Source: Intrasporangiaceae bacterium (GTDB lineage: Bacteria; Actinomycetota; Actinomycetes; Actinomycetales; Dermatophilaceae). From it: 5,562 nucleotides of DNA. Each line of letters opens with the position of its first letter. The stretch's first letter is position 1. The translations under genes and the position numbers were made by a program. This document shows positions 1-5,475 of this stretch, piece by piece. The stretch is from the NCBI GenBank assembly GCA_012518475.1, contig JAAYSB010000153.1, positions 1 to 5,562 on the forward strand, in the 5' to 3' direction. The notes below the pieces were generated by a model. It had not been told where the DNA came from and searched no databases. It saw only the letters and a program-made list of their open reading frames with translations.

Positions 1-602
1 AGAGCGGAGAGCTGGGCCGAGGCGGGTTCGTCGGGCACCGTCTCGACCAGCCACTCCTCGAGAGTGCGCTCGCTGATCCGCCGCAGCACGGCGTTGACGA
101 GCTTCGATGGCCCGATCCCGTTGACGGCACGCGCCAGAGCGACGGTCTCCCCCACAGCGGCGTGCTCGGGGACGCGCATCCCCAGGATCTGGTGGGCGCC
201 GAGGCGCAGGGTGTCGAGGACGTTGCCGTCGAGCGTGCTCACCGGTCGCGAGGACGCCGCGGCGATGATCGCGTCATAGCGTCCGCGCCAGCGGGTCGCC
301 CCGCTCACCAGCTCGGTGACGAACGCCGCGTCGCGCGGCTCCAAGCGGGCTCGTCGCAGCGCCTGGGTGAGCTCGAGGTTGGCGTAGGCACCGTCCGAGA
401 TCGCCCGCATGACCGTGTATGCGGTGCGTCGGGCCGGGTCACCGCCTCGGCTCCGCTCCCGGGGAGCCTGCGCCGAGCGCGACCCCGGCCGGCCCCCGAC
501 CCGACGATCCTGCCCCTGCCCCCGATCGCGCCGCGGTCCCCGACCGCGCCCCTGCTCACCGCGATCCGATCCGCCTCGCCGGCGCCCTGGTGTGTCGTTC
601 AC
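1..602 (-). CDS. rsmB: 16S rRNA (cytosine-967-C5)-methyltransferase RsmB, N-terminal part (runs off the window)
   Basis: RsmB (Sun/Fmu) is a cytoplasmic SAM-dependent enzyme that makes m5C967 in 16S rRNA. Only the first 200 codons are present. Residues about 58-185 match the NusB-like RNA-binding domain at the front of RsmB: ARRTAY at 57-62, GAYANLEL at 71-78, DAAFVTELVSGATRWRG at 91-107, TLRLGAHQILGMRVPEHAAV at 131-150 and LVNAVLRRI at 168-176. The methyltransferase domain, with its SAM site and catalytic cysteines, lies beyond the window edge. The first 60 residues are a basic low-complexity tail with 18 Arg and 14 Gly. The GTG start is chosen because the frame stays open to it, it overlaps the fmt TGA by 4 bp (GTGA), and a GGGGAG site sits 8 nt upstream. 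A start further in, near residue 65 (an ATG), would cut into the NusB-like domain and is unlikely. The identification follows from domain similarity and position after fmt, where rsmB is commonly found. Confidence 0.93.
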   Translation of the reverse strand, partial: MNDTPGRRRGGSDRGEQGRGRGPRRDRGQGQDRRVGGRPGSRSAQAPRERSRGGDPARRTAYTVMRAISDGAYANLELTQALRRARLEPRDAAFVTELVSGATRWRGRYDAIIAAASSRPVSTLDGNVLDTLRLGAHQILGMRVPEHAAVGETVALARAVNGIGPSKLVNAVLRRISERTLEEWLVETVPDEPASAQLSA

Positions 603-1522
603 TGGAGCCGCTCCCCGTGCTCGATCCGGACCCCACGGGCCCAGTCGGCCGCCGGCATCTCCTTCTTGCCGACCGGCCGGACCATCCCCAGACGCACGGC
701 GCCACTGCCGGTGCCCACCAGGACCTCCCGCTTGCTCACGGCGAGCTCACCTGGGGCCATGCCGGCCTCGCCCACCGGCTCCACCGGACCGATCCCGAGC
801 CGGCTGTCGCGGAACGTCGTCCAGGCACCTGGGGCGGGGGTGCAGGCGCGCACCCGCCGGTCCACGGCGAAGGTCGGATCGGCCCAGCGCACCTGCGCGT
901 CGGCCGCCTCCATCTTGGGCGCATGGGAGACACCGTCCTGAGCCTGCGGCACCCCGGAGACCGATCCCTGCGCGATCGCGTCGAGGGTGGCGACGAGGAG
1001 CTCCGCCCCGCCCTCGGCCAGTCGGCCGAGGAGCGACCCCGAGGTGTCTCGCGGCTGGATCCGCTCGGTCATCGTCCCGAAGACAGGCCCCGTGTCGAGC
1101 CCGCGTTCGATGAGGAAGGTCGAGGCGCCGGTGATCTCGTCGCCGGCGAGGATCGCGTGCTGCACCGGGGCGGCCCCGCGCCAGGCAGGCAGGAGCGAGA
1201 AGTGCAGGTTGATCCACCCGTGAACGGGGATCTCCAGGGCCGAGGGTGGCAGCAGGGCGCCGTAGGCGACGACCGCGCAGACGTCCGGCGCCAGCGCGCG
1301 CAGCTCGGCCTGGAAGTCCTCGTCGCGGGGGTGCTCCGGCGTGAGGACGGGCAGCCCGAGCTCGAGGGCGGCTTCCTTGACCGGTGAGGGGTGCAGGGTG
1401 CGGCCACGACCCTGTCGGGCGTCCGGCCGGGTGACGACGGCGATCAGGTCATGGGAAGAGTCGGCGATGGCCCGCAGCGAGGGCAGGGCGGTGTCCGGGG
1501 TCCCGGCGAAGACGACGCGCAT
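599..1522 (-). CDS. fmt: Methionyl-tRNA formyltransferase
   Basis: Fmt transfers a formyl group from 10-formyltetrahydrofolate to the amino group of initiator Met-tRNA in the cytoplasm. The protein has 307 residues, close to the family norm of about 310. The N-terminal Rossmann-like formyltransferase domain opens with MRVVFAGTPDTALPSL. The catalytic segment is INLHFSLLPAWRGAAP at 104-119, giving Asn105 and His107, and GLDTG at 141-145 gives Asp143; these match E. coli Asn106, His108 and Asp144. The SLLP/WRGAAP segment is the folate-site loop. The C-terminal OB-like tRNA-binding domain runs from about 205 and ends with VGKKEMPAADWARG, typical of the family. The ATG at 1522 is chosen because conserved residues begin directly after it; the reading frame opens 30 nt earlier, but that start would lie inside def. 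The gene starts 4 bp after the def stop and its TGA overlaps the rsmB start, so it is probably in the middle of an operon. No strong ribosome site precedes it, which suits coupling to def translation. Confidence 0.97.
   Translation of the reverse strand: MRVVFAGTPDTALPSLRAIADSSHDLIAVVTRPDARQGRGRTLHPSPVKEAALELGLPVLTPEHPRDEDFQAELRALAPDVCAVVAYGALLPPSALEIPVHGWINLHFSLLPAWRGAAPVQHAILAGDEITGASTFLIERGLDTGPVFGTMTERIQPRDTSGSLLGRLAEGGAELLVATLDAIAQGSVSGVPQAQDGVSHAPKMEAADAQVRWADPTFAVDRRVRACTPAPGAWTTFRDSRLGIGPVEPVGEAGMAPGELAVSKREVLVGTGSGAVRLGMVRPVGKKEMPAADWARGVRIEHGERLQ
611..616 (-). promoter_or_regulatory. Shine-Dalgarno site for rsmB
   Basis: GGGGAG on the minus strand, 8 nt before the GTG at 602-600 and inside the last codons of fmt. 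It supports the GTG that overlaps the fmt stop codon as the true rsmB start and implies translational coupling of the two genes. Confidence 0.55.
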
Positions 1523-1526
1523 CCGT

Positions 1527-2072
1527 TTACAGCGCCTGTCCGAATGTGGCATGGGGGCTGGCCTTGACGGTCGGCACCGGGCCGCCCGCCCACTCTGCCT
1601 GCCTGATCAGGCGCATCGCCGCACGTCGCTGCTCCGCGTCCAACCGGTCGATGAAGAGGATGCCGTCGAGGTGGTCTGTCTCGTGCTGGATGGCGCGAGC
1701 GAGCATGAGTGAACCTTCGACGGTGATCGGCTCCCCGTGCATGTCCTGGCCCGTGGCGACGACGCCGTGTGCCCGCTTCACGTCATAGCGCAGCCCCGGG
1801 AAGGACAGACAGCCTTCGGGCCCGTCCTGCTCCTCGTCGGAGAGAGCGAGCACGGGGTTGACGAGGTGCCCGAGCTCCCCGTCGACGTGCCAGGTGAAGA
1901 CCCGCAGACTCACCCCGATCTGCGGGGCAGCCAGACCGGCGCCCGGGGCATGACACATGGTGTCGGTGAGGTCGGCGACGAGCGTGCGCAGCTCCTTGTC
2001 GAAGTCGACGACCTCGTCGGCGCGCGTGCGCAGCACGGGATCGCCGAAGAGTCTGATCTGCTGGATGGACAT
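1527..2072 (-). CDS. def: Peptide deformylase
   Basis: Def is a metal-dependent hydrolase that removes the N-formyl group from nascent proteins at the ribosome exit, undoing the modification made by Fmt next door. The protein has 181 residues, a normal length. All three family motifs are intact: motif 1 GAGLAAPQ at 44-51, with the oxyanion Gln51; motif 2 EGCLS at 86-90, with metal ligand Cys88; and motif 3 QHETDH at 129-134, with metal ligands His130 and His134 and catalytic Glu131. These correspond to E. coli Cys90, His132, Glu133 and His136. The residues after motif 3 form the usual C-terminal helix and a loose tail. The ATG at 2072 is the natural start, since the conserved N-terminus (IRLFGDPVLRTRA) follows at once. 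There is no purine-rich ribosome site upstream; instead a -10-like hexamer sits 7 nt before the ATG, suggesting a leaderless mRNA. It lies 106 bp after priA and 4 bp before fmt, so it is likely the first gene of a def-fmt-rsmB unit. Actinobacteria often carry a second def elsewhere, which this window cannot show. Confidence 0.97.
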   Translation of the reverse strand: MSIQQIRLFGDPVLRTRADEVVDFDKELRTLVADLTDTMCHAPGAGLAAPQIGVSLRVFTWHVDGELGHLVNPVLALSDEEQDGPEGCLSFPGLRYDVKRAHGVVATGQDMHGEPITVEGSLMLARAIQHETDHLDGILFIDRLDAEQRRAAMRLIRQAEWAGGPVPTVKASPHATFGQAL

Positions 2073-2079
2073 CCCGAGG

Positions 2080-2085
2080 ATTCTA
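2080..2085 (-). promoter_or_regulatory. Probable -10 element of a leaderless def promoter
   Basis: TAGAAT on the minus strand fits the actinobacterial TANNNT -10 consensus (5 of 6 to TATAAT). It lies 7 nt before the A of the def ATG, so initiation at the usual distance would start the mRNA at or beside the ATG. No TTGACA-like -35 is evident at 16-19 bp. The same eight bases, CGGCATAG, precede priA. The rest of the 106-bp priA-def gap (2073-2178) shows no gene and no convincing terminator. Confidence 0.55.
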
Positions 2086-2178
2086 TGCCGACCCAGCCAG
2101 GCCCCACGGTGTCCTCCCCAGCGGACCGGAACGGCGAGCGGTCACGCCACCACCGATTCCTCCGAAAAGGACCGAGCC

Positions 2179-4128
2179 TCATACCGTCGGGTCGGCCACC
2201 CGCATCCGGATCGAGACGACATCGTCGGCCTTCTTGGCCAGCGCAGTCCGCCGCACGGCGGCGAGGTATGCGGCGAGCCGGTCCGCAGCATCGACCGGCG
2301 CCCGTAGCACCAACCGGGCGGAGTCGTCTGGCGCGAGGGTCAGTCCGAGCGCCGTGACCTCCTCGGGCAGCTCTCCGGTGGCCACCGCGTCGACAGCGTG
2401 GCGGTCCCCGGTGACGAGGGCCATGACGCTTGACGGGGGAAGCGAGAGCGCGGTCCGATCCGACAGCTCACGCTCGGCCAGCCAGGGTGGGTCCCAGCGC
2501 GAGAGGGCCTCGACCGCGGCGACCGAGTGCTGGGGTGCGCCGCAGAGGACCACCACTCCCCCGTCACCCGCGCCGCGGACCAGTCCGGCCGCCCCCATCC
2601 AGCGACGCAGCGCCTCGACCCCGGCGTCGAGTGCAGGTCGGTCGAGCATCGCCCAGGCGTCGAGGAGGAGCGCTCCTGAGTAGCCACCGTCAGCAACGGG
2701 CTCGGCCCCCGGGGTCGCGATGACGAGTGACGGCTCGGAGTCCACCTCTGCGAGGACCGTGCTCGATCCAGAGGTATGGACGGGGATGCCGGGGAAGGCC
2801 CGACCCAGCTCCTCCGCCGTTCGCCGGGCCCCGATGACGAGCGCGCGTACCGTGCGGCCGTTGCACTGGGGGCAGCGGAAGGCACCCTCGCGGTGCTGGC
2901 AGAGCCGGCAGACGAGGACTCCCTCGCGACCGGTCAGCCCGAGACTGCCCCCACACTGCCGGCAGTGCGCCCGGCGCCGACAGTGCTGGCACGCCAGTGC
3001 GGGAACATAGCCGCGCCGCGGGACCTGGATGAGGACCGGGCCCTGCTCGAGAGCGGACTTGGCCGTGCGCCATGCCAGCCCGGGGATCCGGGCCCGGGCG
3101 ACGACCGGATCGAGGTCCCGCTCGTGCTCGTCACTGGCGATGAGGACCCGCGGCGCTGCTGAACGGACCGTCTCGCGTGGGGCGAGGACGTCCTTGACGA
3201 GGCCGGAGTCGACCCAGCCCTGCACCGGGACCGAGCGGGCGAACCCTCCGGTGAGCAGCGCGGCACCCTCGATCTCGCAGCGGGTCTGCACGATGTCCCG
3301 CACATGCGGATACGGAGCGCGGGGCTCGTCCCACAGGTCGTCCCCGTCGTCCCACCAGGCGATGAGACCCAGGTCGTGCACCGGCGCCCACGCTGCTGCC
3401 CGCGTGCCGACCGCGATGGGCACATGGCCACGCAGCACCTTGAGGAACGCTGTGTAGCGGGCCTGCGGGCCCTGGTCTGCGGTGAGCAGAACATGGTGCC
3501 CGGAACCCACCCGCTCCGACAGCGCCCGGTCAAGTCGTGCGACATCCCGGTGGTCCGGAACGAGGAGGAGCGCTCCTCGCCCACCACTGACCGCCGCGGC
3601 CGCTGCGTCGGCGAGAGCGGCCGGCCAGTCGCTGCGCGGGGCCGGTGTCGGCACGGCACTCCACGCTGCCCAGGGGCTCTCCCCCGCCGCCAGCCGGCGA
3701 AGCAACGCAGCGCCTGCGGGATAGCGGTCCCACGCCGCCGACGACTCGTCCCAGACGAGGGACTCCTGCTCGGGCGGCTCGAGGGACAACGCCCGTTCCG
3801 CCCGCGCGTGCCGGGGCGGGACGGCCAGGCGCAGGACGTCGCCGGTGGCCCCGGCATACATCTGCGCCACGACCGTTGCCGCCTCCAGGACCTGCGGTGT
3901 CAGGACGCGTTCAGGAGAGACGACCTTGCGGAGCGGAGCCAGACGCCCGGGGTGCTCGGCCTCCTCCCGGAGCTCGACGACGAAGCCGCTGAGGTCCCGG
4001 CCGGCGAAGCGCACCTTGACGCGCACACCGGGGGCGACCTCCGCGGCCAGCTCCTGCGGGACGGAGTACTCGAAGGGCCGGTCCAGGTGCGCCAGCCCGG
4101 TGTCGACAAGGACCGCGGCCACGCTCAT
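2179..4128 (-). CDS. priA: Primosomal protein N' (PriA), helicase-degenerate actinobacterial type
   Basis: PriA recognises stalled or repaired forks and loads the replication-restart machinery. The 649-residue product is shorter than E. coli PriA (732). The N-terminal 3'-DNA-binding domain is recognisable: VDTGLAHLDRPFEYSVP at 8-24, then VAPGVRVKVRFAGRDLSGFV at 31-50. In the helicase-like core the Walker A lysine loop is absent; the expected place (about 157-168) reads SAVPTPAPRSDW. The DEEH box is replaced by WDDGDDLWDEP (259-269), and the region of motif VI (QxxGRxGR in active PriA) reads MGAAGLVRGAGDGG (511-524). The zinc module is complete, with four C-x2-C pairs: Cys380/383, 389/392, 407/410 and 419/422, preceded by the family marker RRGYVP (371-376). 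The C-terminal domain (about 565-649) fits PriA. Family knowledge: actinobacterial PriA commonly lacks helicase motifs and is annotated as probably without helicase activity. The inferred role is a structural restart factor rather than a motor. The ATG at 4128 directly precedes conserved sequence. The gene follows metK by 49 bp and probably has its own promoter. Confidence 0.93.
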   Translation of the reverse strand: MSVAAVLVDTGLAHLDRPFEYSVPQELAAEVAPGVRVKVRFAGRDLSGFVVELREEAEHPGRLAPLRKVVSPERVLTPQVLEAATVVAQMYAGATGDVLRLAVPPRHARAERALSLEPPEQESLVWDESSAAWDRYPAGAALLRRLAAGESPWAAWSAVPTPAPRSDWPAALADAAAAAVSGGRGALLLVPDHRDVARLDRALSERVGSGHHVLLTADQGPQARYTAFLKVLRGHVPIAVGTRAAAWAPVHDLGLIAWWDDGDDLWDEPRAPYPHVRDIVQTRCEIEGAALLTGGFARSVPVQGWVDSGLVKDVLAPRETVRSAAPRVLIASDEHERDLDPVVARARIPGLAWRTAKSALEQGPVLIQVPRRGYVPALACQHCRRRAHCRQCGGSLGLTGREGVLVCRLCQHREGAFRCPQCNGRTVRALVIGARRTAEELGRAFPGIPVHTSGSSTVLAEVDSEPSLVIATPGAEPVADGGYSGALLLDAWAMLDRPALDAGVEALRRWMGAAGLVRGAGDGGVVVLCGAPQHSVAAVEALSRWDPPWLAERELSDRTALSLPPSSVMALVTGDRHAVDAVATGELPEEVTALGLTLAPDDSARLVLRAPVDAADRLAAYLAAVRRTALAKKADDVVSIRMRVADPTV

Positions 4129-4134
4129 AGCCCG

Positions 4135-4140
4135 ACCCTA
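4135..4140 (-). promoter_or_regulatory. Probable -10 element of a leaderless priA promoter
   Basis: TAGGGT on the minus strand matches TANNNT and lies 6 nt before the priA ATG, the spacing expected for a leaderless start. A CTGACG hexamer at 4160-4165, 19 bp upstream, is a possible weak -35. The -10 sits in the loop of a short inverted repeat (GCCCG at 4130-4134, CGGGC at 4144-4148), which may be chance at this GC. The alternative is that AGGG here serves as a weak ribosome site on a longer mRNA from metK. Confidence 0.5.
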
Positions 4141-4177
4141 TGCCGGGCCGGTGACACTGCGTCAGGGCAGCTGGGGG

Positions 4178-5398
4178 TCAGCCCCGGACGGCGCGCTGGA
4201 GCGCCTCGACCCGGTCGGTGCGTTCCCAGGTGAAGGCGTCCGTGACGCCCTGGGCGCTCGTGCGCCCGAAGTGGCCGTAGGCAGCCGTCGGGCGATAGAT
4301 GGGCCGGAGCAGGTCCAGGGCCTCGACAAGAGCGGCCGGGCGCAGGTCGAAGACCTCGGTGATGGCCTGCTGGATCCGCTCGATCGGGGCGGTCTCGGTC
4401 CCGAACGTCTCGACATAGAGGCCGACCGGGTGGGCCTTGCCGATCGCATAGGCGACCTGGACCTCGCAGCGCGAGGCCAGACCCGCAGCGACGAGGTTCT
4501 TGGCGACCCATCGCATCGCGTAGGCGGCGGAACGGTCCACCTTCGAGGGGTCCTTGCCGGAGAAGGCGCCACCACCGTGGCGGGCCATGCCGCCGTAGGT
4601 GTCGACGATGATCTTGCGGCCGGTGAGTCCGGCGTCGCCCATCGGCCCACCGATCTCGAAGCGGCCGGTCGGGTTGATGAGGGTGCGGTAGCCGTCGACG
4701 TCGATGCTCGTGCCCGTGCTCGCGAGCTCACCGAGGACCGGCTCGATGACGTGCTCACGGATGTCCGGGATGAGCAGGTCCTCGAGGGAGATGTCCGGCG
4801 CGTGCTGGGTGGACAGGACGACGGTGTCGAGACGGACGGCCTTGTCACCGTCGTAGTCGATGGTCACCTGGGTCTTGCCGTCCGGGCGCAGGTAGGCGAG
4901 CGTGCCGTCCTTGCGGACCGCGGTGAGCCGCTCGGCGAGCCGGTGCGCGAGAAAGATCGGCAGCGGCATGAGCTCGGGAGTGTCCTCACAGGCATACCCG
5001 AACATCAGACCCTGGTCGCCGGCACCCTGCTTGTCGAGCGGGTCGACGCCACCGGTGCGGTTCTCGTACGCGGTGTCGACACCCTGGGCGATGTCGGGGC
5101 TCTGCGCACCGATCGAGATGGAGACCCCGCAGGAGGAGCCGTCGAAGCCCTTGGCGGAGGAGTCATAGCCGATTGTGACGATCGTGTCGCGGACGATCTT
5201 GGGAATCTCGACGTACGCGGAGGTCGTGACCTCGCCTGCGACGTGGACCAGACCGGTCGTCACCATCGTCTCCACGGCAACACGAGCGCCCGGGTCCTGC
5301 TCGAGCATGGCGTCGAGGATCGAGTCGGAGATCTGGTCGCAGATCTTGTCCGGGTGACCCTCGGTCACGGACTCGGACGTGAACAGGCGTCCAGCCAC
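4178..5398 (-). CDS. metK: S-adenosylmethionine synthetase (methionine adenosyltransferase)
   Basis: MetK makes S-adenosylmethionine from ATP and methionine in the cytoplasm, as a homotetramer needing Mg2+ and K+. The product has 406 residues, typical for actinobacteria. Key motifs are intact: GHPDK at 14-18 (His15 and Asp17, equivalent to E. coli His14 and Asp16), Glu43 at the K+ site position, signature 1 GAGDQG at 125-130 followed by MFGYACEDTPELMPLPI, RPDGKTQVT at 171-179 with active-site Lys175, the DAGLTGRKIIVDTYGG segment at 255-270, and signature 2 GGGAFSGKDPSKVDRS at 275-290. The C-terminal GHFGR (375-379) is also typical. The GTG at 5398 is chosen because AAGGAG lies 5 nt upstream and the conserved N-terminus (AGRLFTSESVTEGHPDK) begins right after; an in-frame ATG at 5452 would add 18 non-conserved residues and pass through the ribosome site. 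The gene lies 77 bp after the coaBC end. Its leader contains a 7-bp stem-loop, but nothing I recognise as a known SAM riboswitch. Confidence 0.98.
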   Translation of the reverse strand: MAGRLFTSESVTEGHPDKICDQISDSILDAMLEQDPGARVAVETMVTTGLVHVAGEVTTSAYVEIPKIVRDTIVTIGYDSSAKGFDGSSCGVSISIGAQSPDIAQGVDTAYENRTGGVDPLDKQGAGDQGLMFGYACEDTPELMPLPIFLAHRLAERLTAVRKDGTLAYLRPDGKTQVTIDYDGDKAVRLDTVVLSTQHAPDISLEDLLIPDIREHVIEPVLGELASTGTSIDVDGYRTLINPTGRFEIGGPMGDAGLTGRKIIVDTYGGMARHGGGAFSGKDPSKVDRSAAYAMRWVAKNLVAAGLASRCEVQVAYAIGKAHPVGLYVETFGTETAPIERIQQAITEVFDLRPAALVEALDLLRPIYRPTAAYGHFGRTSAQGVTDAFTWERTDRVEALQRAVRG

Positions 5399-5403
5399 AG
5401 TGG

Positions 5404-5409
5404 CTCCTT
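5404..5409 (-). promoter_or_regulatory. Shine-Dalgarno site for metK
   Basis: AAGGAG on the minus strand, 5 nt before the GTG at 5398-5396. This strong site decides the metK start in favour of the GTG over the in-frame upstream ATG at 5452. Confidence 0.85.
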
Positions 5410-5431
5410 CATGGGATAGGTGGTGCTGAGG

Positions 5432-5450
5432 GGGGTCGGCGGGCGACCCC
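5432..5450 (-). other. Stem-loop in the coaBC-metK gap
   Basis: A perfect inverted repeat with 7-bp arms (GGGGTCG and CGACCCC) and a 5-nt loop lies 22 nt upstream of the metK ribosome site. No T-run follows on the minus strand, so it is not a standard intrinsic terminator. It could be a U-less terminator of coaBC, an mRNA-stabilising hairpin at the 5' end of the metK message, or a by-product of high GC. Confidence 0.4.
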
Positions 5451-5455
5451 ACGGC

Positions 5456-5461
5456 AGTCTA
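5456..5461 (-). promoter_or_regulatory. Possible metK -10 element
   Basis: TAGACT on the minus strand fits TANNNT and lies in the coaBC-metK gap, 57 nt before the metK GTG. Initiation 6-7 nt downstream would place the stem-loop at 5432-5450 at the very 5' end of the message. The corresponding -35 region (TCGGAC at 5479-5484, 17-bp spacing) matches poorly, so the call is weak. Confidence 0.25.
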
Positions 5462-5475
5462 AGGGTCTTCGGGAC

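Noticed and set aside
305..559. Minus-strand 84-codon open frame within the rsmB region
   Set aside because: It is out of frame with rsmB, whose NusB-like domain is clear in the neighbouring frame. Its Arg/Gly composition is the shadow of the rsmB tail.
409..1387. Long plus-strand open frames opposite fmt and rsmB (409-1113, 419-1387, 162-941)
   Set aside because: They are antisense to confidently identified genes, are rich in Arg/Pro/Ala as expected from high-GC shadow frames, and show no recognisable domain.
1523..1552. Upstream ATG at 1552 as the fmt start
   Set aside because: It would lie within the end of def and add 10 residues with no similarity to Fmt. Conserved sequence starts exactly at the ATG at 1522.
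2100..2178. Terminator after priA
   Set aside because: Only 3-4 bp pairings around a TTTT (for example TCCT/AGGA) can be drawn, and no stem is followed by a T-run.
1910..2182. Possible small gene in the priA-def gap
   Set aside because: The only open frame there runs mostly into def in another frame, has shadow-like Arg/Ser-rich composition and no ribosome site.
2661..3577. Exact 17-bp repeat (2661-2677 and 3561-3577, 900 bp apart), containing a palindrome of 12 and 14 bp
   Set aside because: Both copies are in the same frame of priA and encode GALLL in buried strands of the two RecA-like lobes using the preferred codons. This looks like convergent codon use rather than a DNA element, though it could trace the ancient lobe duplication.
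3845..5419. A 524-codon plus-strand open frame opposite metK and priA
   Set aside because: It is the mirror of GC-biased codons in metK and priA. Its Asp/Gly/Val-rich sequence resembles no family, and metK on the other strand has every catalytic motif.
5399..5452. Upstream ATG at 5452 as the metK start
   Set aside because: The added 18 residues are not conserved and run through the AAGGAG ribosome site that serves the GTG at 5398.
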